Part shown: piece after piece, positions 1-5,109 of the stretch
How positions within the stretch are numbered: position 1 is the first letter of the stretch
Layout: the number at the start of each line of letters is the position of its first letter
From: Desulfobacterales bacterium
GTDB taxonomy: Bacteria; Desulfobacterota; Desulfobacteria; Desulfobacterales; JAFDCJ01
DNA length: 6,630 nt
NCBI GenBank assembly: GCA_029939875.1
Contig: JAOZSC010000036.1
Span: 2,947 to 9,576, forward strand
Direction of reading: 5' to 3'
The notes under the pieces: generated by a model
What the model was told of the DNA's origin: nothing
Seen by the model: only the letters and a program-made list of their open reading frames with translations
The model's database searches: none
Program-made: the position numbers and the translations under genes

Positions 1-1421
1 CCGATACAAAACCGGCTGAATATCTCCTCCAGGACATCCACTTTTACACTGGTGCCGAGAATCTGACCGAGAAAATCAACGGCCTCCTGCAGGTGAATGG
101 CCATCAGCTCGACAGCAACGTCGCCTTCCAGCTCCCGGACAATCGCCAGGGCCGCCTGCAGCGAATCTTCAAGCAGTCTTTCTTGCCTCAGCGTGGGAAT
201 GATGGCATCGTCGATCTCGATGGGATGTTTCCCGAAAGCCGTCTTGATTATCTGTTTTTTAAGCGCCTCGATGCCCCGATCAAACAGCGCCGAAGTGGAT
301 ACCCGGTTTTCCGGGAACCAGTCCCCGGGAATATCACCAGCAAAAGGCCCGTCAACCAGGTCAATCTTGTTGATCACGATGATCGCGGGCTTGTGCCGGA
401 TGTGCTCGAATATGGCAACGTCATCGCCGTCCAATGGCCGCTGGGCCTCCACCACAAAAAGCACCAGGTCCGCGTCGGCGATGGCTTCGGCGGTCTTGCG
501 GGCACCGATGCGTTCGATGGGATCCTCGGTTTCATGAAGCCCGGCGCAATCAACCAGAATAACGGGAAATCCGCCCAGGTTGATGGTCTCCTCGATGGTA
601 TCTCTGGTGGTTCCGGGCACGGCGGTCACAATGGCCCGTTCTTTTTGCACCAGGCAATTGAGCAGACTCGATTTTCCCACATTGGGACGACCGACAACTG
701 CGATTTTAAGGCCGTCGCGGATGAAACGGCCCTCATCATGCTGCCGAATGAGTGCCTGCAATGGCTGGATCACCCTGGCGTTCATCCCGGCGATAGCGAC
801 CGAGGGCTCAATGGTTTCCGGCACATCGTCGGGAAAGTCTATAGCGGCTTCGGTGCGCGTGAGTTGGTCGATCAGATGTTTCCGCATACTTTGCACGGTC
901 TGTTTCATTTTGCCGTGCACCTGGGCGGCGGCCATGTGCAGAAAGGCGTCCGTGCGGGCGCTGATAACGTCCATCACCGCCTCGGCCTGGGTAAGATCAA
1001 TGCGCCCGTTTAAAAAGGCCCTTTTGGTAAACTCGCCGGGTTCTGCCAGCCGTGCCCCGTGTTTGAGCACCAGCTCCAGGATGATATTGACCACCTGCCG
1101 GCCGCCATGGGCATTGATTTCGACCACGTCCTCGCGGGTGTAAGACCGCGGGGCTCTCATCGCGCTCAGTAAAACTTCATCAATAACCCGACAACTGTCC
1201 GGATCGACGATGTGCCCGTAATACAGGTGGCCAGATTTCCATCTGCCGGGATCCGTTTCGGCTGAAGCGGGTATGCCGCTGGCCGCGGTTTCCGGCCCAT
1301 TTGCAACGGGCTGAAAAAGGAGCGTGGCAATTGCAACCGCACGGGGTCCGGATAGTTTAATAATGCCGATGCCGCCCCGGCCGCTAGGGGTAGCAATGGC
1401 CGCAATCGTGGCATGTTCCAT
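1..1421 (-). CDS. mnmE: tRNA uridine-5-carboxymethylaminomethyl modification GTPase MnmE (3' end cut by the window)
   Basis: MnmE (TrmE) works with MnmG to install the (carboxymethyl)aminomethyl group on C5 of wobble U34 in certain tRNAs, using a tetrahydrofolate one-carbon unit and GTP hydrolysis; it acts in the cytoplasm. I read 473 uninterrupted codons from ATG at 1421 (MEHATIAAIATPSGRGGIGI). The folate-binding N-terminal domain spans about residues 1-120, followed by a helical domain. The inserted G domain starts near 238, with P-loop GRPNVGKS (244-251), the TTRDT switch (271-275), the G3 motif DCAGL (291-295), NKID (351-354) and a SAL motif (377-379). The reading ends in FCI, so the family's C-terminal catalytic C-[IV/L]-G-K motif is cut after the Cys (472) and Ile; only Gly-Lys and the stop should be missing. 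G3 is DCAG rather than the usual DTAG. The gene starts 8 nt after jag with no clear Shine-Dalgarno, which suggests translational coupling. Confidence 0.97.
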   Translation of the reverse strand, partial: MEHATIAAIATPSGRGGIGIIKLSGPRAVAIATLLFQPVANGPETAASGIPASAETDPGRWKSGHLYYGHIVDPDSCRVIDEVLLSAMRAPRSYTREDVVEINAHGGRQVVNIILELVLKHGARLAEPGEFTKRAFLNGRIDLTQAEAVMDVISARTDAFLHMAAAQVHGKMKQTVQSMRKHLIDQLTRTEAAIDFPDDVPETIEPSVAIAGMNARVIQPLQALIRQHDEGRFIRDGLKIAVVGRPNVGKSSLLNCLVQKERAIVTAVPGTTRDTIEETINLGGFPVILVDCAGLHETEDPIERIGARKTAEAIADADLVLFVVEAQRPLDGDDVAIFEHIRHKPAIIVINKIDLVDGPFAGDIPGDWFPENRVSTSALFDRGIEALKKQIIKTAFGKHPIEIDDAIIPTLRQERLLEDSLQAALAIVRELEGDVAVELMAIHLQEAVDFLGQILGTSVKVDVLEEIFSRFCI

Positions 1422-1429
1422 GTTGGTGG

Positions 1430-2215
1430 CTAGTTCAACTGCTGCCTGGCACTGGGACTGCTTTTTTTGCGAGGAAAAATAACAAGCATGCGCATATGGC
1501 CCTCTCCTCGGCTTTTAGTTCGCACGTCCGGATGATCCTTGAGCGTCATGTGCACAATGCGCCGGTCATAGGCGCTCATCTGCCCCAGGGACACAGGCTT
1601 GCCGATACGGTTGGACTTGTCGGCCATCCGCTCAGCCAGTTTCTTCAGGTTTTTCTTGCGCGTTTCCAGGTATCCCTCAACATCCACCCGGACCCGGATT
1701 CGATCGTGGTTGTTGTTACGCCGGTTGACAATTTTATCCACCAGGGTCTGAATCGCTTCCAGGGTTTGTCCTTTTTTGCCGATCAGAACTGCTGGGTTGC
1801 CACCGGTAACATTGTACTGGATACGCTCGGCTCCAGCTTCGATGGATATTTCAGCATCGGCGGAGATGGAATCCACGATCCGCTGCAATACCGCCAGGCC
1901 CATATCCGCAGGATCCGTCGGAGAATCATATGGGACCGGCACGTCGACGATCTCACCCTCCGGCAGCGAAACCGATTGGTCACCGCCATCAGCGCCGGCG
2001 GCGTCCGTTGGGACTTCGGGCATCTTTGCAGCTGCGTCCGCCTCAGGGACATGAACCAGAATCCGAGCTTTTTTAACCCCGGCCAATCCGAAAATACCAC
2101 TGGCGCCGTGGGAAAGAATATCATAGCGCAGTTCATTGTCGGACACATTGAGTTGCGCGCAGGCTTTTTTAACAGCCTTGGCTACGTTTCTGGCTTCAAT
2201 TTCTAACGCAGGCAT
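1430..2215 (-). CDS. jag: Jag/KhpB family RNA-binding protein (Jag_N, KH, R3H)
   Basis: A 261-residue cytoplasmic protein of the Jag (KhpB/EloR) family, single-stranded RNA binders linked in other bacteria to cell-envelope growth and sRNA/mRNA control. The Jag_N domain covers about residues 1-57 (LEIEARNVAKAVKKA... and the GASGIFGLAGVKKARI stretch). A low-complexity Ala/Pro/Asp-rich linker runs from about 58 to 103. A KH domain (about 105-178) carries the GKKG loop at 146-149 before TLEAIQTLVDKIVNRR. An R3H domain follows (about 180-250), with the signature R218-x3-H222 and a basic C-terminus. The start is supported by GGAGG at 2226-2230, 10 nt upstream. It sits between yidC (19 nt) and mnmE (8 nt), its usual place, and is almost certainly cotranscribed with both. 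The exact RNA targets cannot be read from sequence. Confidence 0.96.
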   Translation of the reverse strand: MPALEIEARNVAKAVKKACAQLNVSDNELRYDILSHGASGIFGLAGVKKARILVHVPEADAAAKMPEVPTDAAGADGGDQSVSLPEGEIVDVPVPYDSPTDPADMGLAVLQRIVDSISADAEISIEAGAERIQYNVTGGNPAVLIGKKGQTLEAIQTLVDKIVNRRNNNHDRIRVRVDVEGYLETRKKNLKKLAERMADKSNRIGKPVSLGQMSAYDRRIVHMTLKDHPDVRTKSRGEGHMRMLVIFPRKKSSPSARQQLN

Positions 2216-2225
2216 GATCTAAAAA

Positions 2226-2230
2226 CCTCC
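2226..2230 (-). promoter_or_regulatory. Shine-Dalgarno of jag (GGAGG)
   Basis: The minus strand reads GGAGG followed by 10 nt and the ATG of jag. It lies within the 19-nt yidC-jag gap and fixes the jag start. Confidence 0.8.
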
Positions 2231-2234
2231 ATTA

Positions 2235-3905
2235 TCAGGCAAATTTTTTCTGGATGTAGTATTGTTGCGATATGGAAAGAATGTTGTTCACCAGCCAGTA
2301 CAGAACCAAACCGGCAGGAAAGTTGACGAAAATCACTGTAAAAATAACGGGCATCAACATCATCATTTTGGCCTGGGCCGGATCGCCCATGGGGGGCGAC
2401 ATTTTCTGCTGAAGCAGCATGGTGACCCCCATGATGATGGTCAGCACGGGAATTCCAATGGGCGGCTGCATGAAAGGTATGCTAAAATTGAAATGAAAAA
2501 GCCGGTCGGGCGCAGACAGGTCATTGATCCACAGCAAAAAAGGCGCGTGGCGCAGCTCGATGGACTGGTACAGCATGCGGTAAAGGGCAAAAAATACCGG
2601 GATCTGAACCACCATTGGCAGACAGCCGCCCAAAGGGTTGATTTTATAGGTCCGGTACAGGCCCATGACTTCTTCATTCATCTTCTTTTTGTCGTTTTTG
2701 TATTTTTCCCGGATTTCCTTCATTAACGGCTGAATTTTTTTCATTTCGGCCATGGATTTGTAGCTTTTCGATCCCAGGGGCCAAAGCAAAATTTTAGTCA
2801 GAATGGTCAGGATGATAATGGCAACCCCGTAATTGGGAATAAAGCGGTACAAGAAATTCATGAGCCACACGAGCGGTTTGGCTAGAATATCAAACATGCC
2901 GAAATTGATTATTTTTTTCAGATTATCGCCCACTGTCCCAAGTATTTTCATGCTCATGGGGCCGAAATAAAGACGGTACGAATACTGTGTCCGGGTGGCG
3001 GGGGCAAAGGTGGTTTCCGGCATCACATATCGGGATTCAATGAACTTTTCCGATTTTAGAAACAACTGCATGCTGGCCTCCGAGGGCTTGTCCGCAATCA
3101 GGCCGCTCATGAAGTAGCGTCCCTGCAGCGCAATCCACTGCAGTTTCCCGGTATAGGTGTTCTGCTCTTCAATCTTTTTTATTTTAATCTGTTTGAGCTT
3201 GTCGTTGATCAGGGCGCTTGGCCCCACAAACCCGTAACGCGAGCCCTCGCCCGGCAGGCCGTCTACCAGGGCCACGTACAGCCGGTCTTTGAGGGGTTGA
3301 TCCGAACCGTTTTTAACGTTGACATCCAGATCAATGACGTAGGAATCCGGTTTAAAGGTATAGGTTTTTTCTACCACAACCCCACGGGGCGATTGCCAGG
3401 AAAATATTATTTTCTGCGCGCCGTCGGTAACGTTGAGCGTATCGGTTTTAAGCTGAGTTGAAAATATTGCGCTGTCAAGGCCGGGCAGGCTGTTACCGGC
3501 AAATCCAAGCAGTACTGATTCCACCGCATCACCCTGGACAATCAGTTGCTTCAGGGGCGCGTTCTCATCGACCTGCTCGCGGTATTTTTTCAGCACAAAA
3601 CTGGTAAATCCTGCACCCTTTTCCGACAGGCGCACCCGGTACAACGGTGCATCCACAGTAATGATGCGCGATGCTTCTTCGGGTTGTGCCGCAGATATTC
3701 CAGCATCCGCAATTTCACTGGTTGCCTGTTTTTCGGTCTTCGGACTGTATGGCTGGGTCTTTTTGACTGTTTCGGTTTTGGCTGCGGGTGCCTGGGTTTC
3801 GGGAGCTGGTTTTTGCATGGCCTCCTTGTCCACAAAAAACATCTGCCACACCGCGAAAATGATAACCGACAACACGATGGCAATGATCAGACGCATTTGG
3901 TCCAT
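2235..3905 (-). CDS. yidC: Membrane protein insertase YidC
   Basis: A 556-residue YidC/Oxa1/Alb3 insertase of the inner membrane. It inserts and folds membrane proteins alone or with SecYEG. The N-terminal membrane anchor is at about residues 5-25 (LIIAIVLSVIIFAVW). A Pro/Ala/Lys-rich linker (about 30-80) leads into the large periplasmic domain (about 80-320, with the late conserved stretch KLQWIALQGRYF near 254-265) typical of Gram-negative YidC. The five-helix core begins near 345: TM2 around 358-377, the cytoplasmic coiled-coil hairpin about 380-420 (MAEMKKIQPLMKEIREKYK), NPLGGCLPMVVQIPVFFALY (423-442), then IPVLTIIMGVTMLLQQKMSP and PVIFTVIFVNFPAGLVLYWLVNN. The groove residue that is Arg366 in E. 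coli appears to be Lys371 here. Start at ATG 3905, 6 nt after AGGAG. The C-terminus is short (QQYYIQKKFA), without a long basic tail. The length is usual for the family. The 255-nt gap upstream is larger than is common in this cluster. Confidence 0.98.
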   Translation of the reverse strand: MDQMRLIIAIVLSVIIFAVWQMFFVDKEAMQKPAPETQAPAAKTETVKKTQPYSPKTEKQATSEIADAGISAAQPEEASRIITVDAPLYRVRLSEKGAGFTSFVLKKYREQVDENAPLKQLIVQGDAVESVLLGFAGNSLPGLDSAIFSTQLKTDTLNVTDGAQKIIFSWQSPRGVVVEKTYTFKPDSYVIDLDVNVKNGSDQPLKDRLYVALVDGLPGEGSRYGFVGPSALINDKLKQIKIKKIEEQNTYTGKLQWIALQGRYFMSGLIADKPSEASMQLFLKSEKFIESRYVMPETTFAPATRTQYSYRLYFGPMSMKILGTVGDNLKKIINFGMFDILAKPLVWLMNFLYRFIPNYGVAIIILTILTKILLWPLGSKSYKSMAEMKKIQPLMKEIREKYKNDKKKMNEEVMGLYRTYKINPLGGCLPMVVQIPVFFALYRMLYQSIELRHAPFLLWINDLSAPDRLFHFNFSIPFMQPPIGIPVLTIIMGVTMLLQQKMSPPMGDPAQAKMMMLMPVIFTVIFVNFPAGLVLYWLVNNILSISQQYYIQKKFA

Positions 3906-3911
3906 GATCTT

Positions 3912-3916
3912 CTCCT
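3912..3916 (-). promoter_or_regulatory. Shine-Dalgarno of yidC (AGGAG)
   Basis: AGGAG on the minus strand lies 6 nt before the yidC ATG. This is strong ribosome-binding context and supports independent initiation of yidC after the long spacer. Confidence 0.8.
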
Positions 3917-4109
3917 AAGGGCTCGTTAAAAACTACTTTTAGATATTTTTCGGCGCTTTTTTACATCCGGTTTTTTCGTTTAAACGGGGCGTTTTCCCCG
4001 GGGACAATCCGGGCTGAGGGCGGGCTGATAGAATCCCGTGCATTAACGGGGATCGGTTTCAAAAAAATCAACTTCAAACAATCAGCGGATATCTCTTGCA
4101 TCATATGAC

Positions 4110-4122
4110 CCGGAATATCCGG
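4110..4122. repeat. Inverted repeat CCGGA-ATA-TCCGG
   Basis: A perfect 5-bp inverted repeat around a 3-bp centre, in the spacer between yidD and yidC. An outer GACC/GGTC pair (4107-4110, 4127-4130) could extend it as an RNA stem with a 5-nt bulge if the inner stem gives up its terminal C-G pair. It is not followed by a T-run, so a factor-independent terminator is unlikely. It could be an operator or a chance match. Confidence 0.4.
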
Positions 4123-4160
4123 TTCAGGTCTGCCGCGCAGTCACCGGTACCGGCTCCATT

Positions 4161-4391
4161 TCAGGGAACCGGATCAATACCGCCGGGATGAAATGGATGG
4201 CAGCGCAAAATACGTTTGACTGCCAGCACCAGGCCGCCCAGCGGACCGTATCGCCTGATTGCCTCGTATGCATACTCCGAACAGCTGGGATGAAAACGGC
4301 ATCTAGGCCCCAATAGCGGTGACAGGGTATACTGGTACACCCGGATCAAAGCCAGAAATACGATGGCGATACTATTTTTGATGGTCCTCAT
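4161..4391 (-). CDS. yidD: Membrane protein insertion efficiency factor YidD
   Basis: A 76-residue YidD-family protein, a small membrane-associated factor that assists YidC-dependent insertion of inner-membrane proteins. An N-terminal amphipathic/hydrophobic segment (about 6-26, [21 protein letters not shown]) precedes the signature [16 protein letters not shown] (30-45), which includes two of the conserved cysteines; a third, in RCHPFHPGG (63-71), is also present. The family length is about 70-90 residues. The ATG lies inside the end of rnpA and the two genes overlap by 20 nt in different frames, indicating coupled translation and firm operon membership. The protein lacks the longer charged C-terminal tail seen in some homologues. 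It ends 255 nt before yidC, its functional partner. Confidence 0.97.
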   Translation of the reverse strand: MRTIKNSIAIVFLALIRVYQYTLSPLLGPRCRFHPSCSEYAYEAIRRYGPLGGLVLAVKRILRCHPFHPGGIDPVP

Positions 4392-4731
4392 AGCGTGCTA
4401 TCCGGTTAAAAATATCCTGCAGGGATTGACCGGCCTCCTCGGATGATATGCCGGCCGCCCGGATTTTACCGATAATGTTAATGTCCCAGTTTCCTGATAA
4501 ACGATGCCGGTTTAATCGAAAAAATTCGCGCACCATCCGTTTAATTCTGTTGCGTTCGACAGCCTTTCCAACCTTTTTGGTAACCGTTACGCCCAGCCGG
4601 CAATGCGATTGGCGGCCTGGGGCAAAACAGGCGATAAAGTGCTGATTTTGAACTTTGCGGCCGGATTTTGAAAGTGCAATAAATTCACTGCGCTTTAAAA
4701 TTCTATCGGCCCTGGTGAGGAAAAACCGCAA
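4372..4731 (-). CDS. rnpA: Ribonuclease P protein component
   Basis: The protein subunit (C5) of RNase P, which binds the catalytic RNA and helps it recognise the 5' leader of precursor tRNAs. The predicted 119 residues carry the N-terminal family motif RILKRSEF (10-17), the central strand [21 protein letters not shown] and the RNR signature [14 protein letters not shown] (59-72), then [12 protein letters not shown]. The start is TTG: the same frame has a TAA five codons upstream of it, there is no ATG in frame before the conserved motif, and AGGGA lies 8 nt before the TTG. A CTG one codon earlier is the only other nearby option. It follows rpmH by 57 nt and overlaps yidD by 20 nt. The non-ATG start may help keep expression below that of L34, an inference. 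Confidence 0.96.
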   Translation of the reverse strand: MRFFLTRADRILKRSEFIALSKSGRKVQNQHFIACFAPGRQSHCRLGVTVTKKVGKAVERNRIKRMVREFFRLNRHRLSGNWDINIIGKIRAAGISSEEAGQSLQDIFNRIARYEDHQK

Positions 4732-4788
4732 CAGATCTTTCCCTTAACATATTGATTTCTCTAAGTATTTATCTGCCCAAACGACTCA

Positions 4789-4923
4789 TCAAGCGGCCAG
4801 CCGGGCCCTGCCTTTTGCCCGCCGACGGCTGATGATTTTACGCCCCTGTTTGGTGGACATCCGCTTACGAAACCCGTGGTTGCGGGCCCGTTTAATTCTG
4901 CTGGGCTGAAATGTACGTTTCAT
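4789..4923 (-). CDS. rpmH: 50S ribosomal protein L34
   Basis: Read directly from the minus strand as a 44-codon gene: [20 protein letters not shown] at the start, then [10 protein letters not shown] and the ending [12 protein letters not shown]. This matches the very conserved L34 pattern (KRTFQPS, HGFRxRM, GRxxxxRRRAKGRxRL). L34 is a small, highly basic protein of the large ribosomal subunit. AAGGA (4933-4937) lies 9 nt before the ATG. The gene ends with tandem in-frame stops TGA TGA. It is first in the rpmH-rnpA-yidD unit, about 100 nt downstream of the predicted promoter, and its usual neighbour rnpA follows. The length is slightly short at the C-terminus compared with the 46 residues of E. 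coli, well within family range. Confidence 0.98.
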   Translation of the reverse strand: MKRTFQPSRIKRARNHGFRKRMSTKQGRKIISRRRAKGRARLAA

Positions 4924-5109
4924 GATGAAAAATCCTTATAATTACATGTTCGCAGTATATCGGTCCGGTGCATGGCACATGGCAGGTGCCGCACGCCGAT
5001 AATGTCAGAATGTGGTATCCTAAACCGGACAAATAAACCACAAGCTTCTTTGGCTGTCAAGAGCAAATATCCGAGATAAATGAAAAATACGGGGAAGGAA
5101 ACAACTTGA
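4924..5109 (-). other. rng-rpmH spacer and rpmH leader
   Basis: 186 nt without a supported gene. It holds the predicted promoter (5032-5060), an estimated 5' untranslated leader of roughly 100 nt, and the rpmH ribosome-binding site. Within the leader, GGCAC-ctgccat-GTGCC on the minus strand can form a small hairpin (about 4975-4991). Two 7-bp arms, GTCCGGT and ACCGGAC (5024-5030 and 4963-4969), are complementary across 54 nt. No hairpin plus T-run follows the rng stop, so rng transcription may continue into rpmH. Confidence 0.5.
5032..5060 (-). promoter_or_regulatory. Predicted sigma70-type promoter for rpmH-rnpA-yidD
   Basis: The minus strand shows an exact consensus -35 box TTGACA (5055-5060), a 17-bp spacer, and a -10 box TTTATT (5032-5037, four of six matches to TATAAT). 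The predicted start is near 5025, about 100 nt before the rpmH ATG. It sits upstream of a gene that is normally strongly expressed, which supports it; there is no experimental evidence here. Confidence 0.65.

Larger units (their letters stand above)
3906..4160 (-). other. yidD-yidC intergenic region with short repeats and a doubtful 47-codon ORF
   Basis: This 255-nt spacer has no recognised gene. Visible structure includes the palindrome CCGGTACCGG (4144-4153) just after the yidD stop, and the inverted repeat CCGGA-ATA-TCCGG (4110-4122). There is also an imperfect hairpin ATCCCGT/ACGGGGAT with a one-base bulge (4034-4054), two copies of CGGGCTGA 11 bp apart (4010-4017, 4021-4028), and CGGGG/CCCCG around a 6-nt loop (3985-4000). 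No hairpin is followed by a convincing T-run on the minus strand, so I do not call a terminator, and no clear promoter stands out. An ATG-started 47-codon frame (3961-4104) lacks a good ribosome-binding site. The region could hold a yidC promoter, a post-transcriptional control element or a processing site; the sequence alone does not decide. Confidence 0.5.

Noticed and set aside
93..1013. A 306-codon plus-strand ORF
   Set aside because: It is exactly codon-in-register antisense to mnmE, whose minus-strand frame has all the MnmE motifs. The opposite frame stays open because of mnmE codon choice, and its translation resembles no family I know.
1166..1414. An 82-codon minus-strand ORF starting near the mnmE start
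   Set aside because: It is out of frame within the mnmE 5' region. The MnmE frame from 1421 gives the conserved N-terminus instead.
1496..2206. A 236-codon plus-strand ORF
   Set aside because: Antisense to jag, which has clear Jag_N, KH and R3H domains. The antisense product shows no recognisable domain.
3546..3929. A 127-codon plus-strand ORF over the yidC 5' end
   Set aside because: Antisense to the YidC anchor and linker. Its Cys/Phe/Leu-rich translation is the typical complement of a Lys/Ala/Pro-rich coding region.
3985..4000. CGGGG/CCCCG hairpin as a possible intrinsic terminator after yidD
   Set aside because: The stem is only 5 bp and on the minus strand is followed by TTTAAACG rather than a T-run; on the plus strand no T-run follows either.
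4924..5109. Possible origin of replication next to rpmH
   Set aside because: No repeated DnaA boxes (TTATCCACA-like) or AT-rich unwinding tract is visible, and dnaA is not adjacent.
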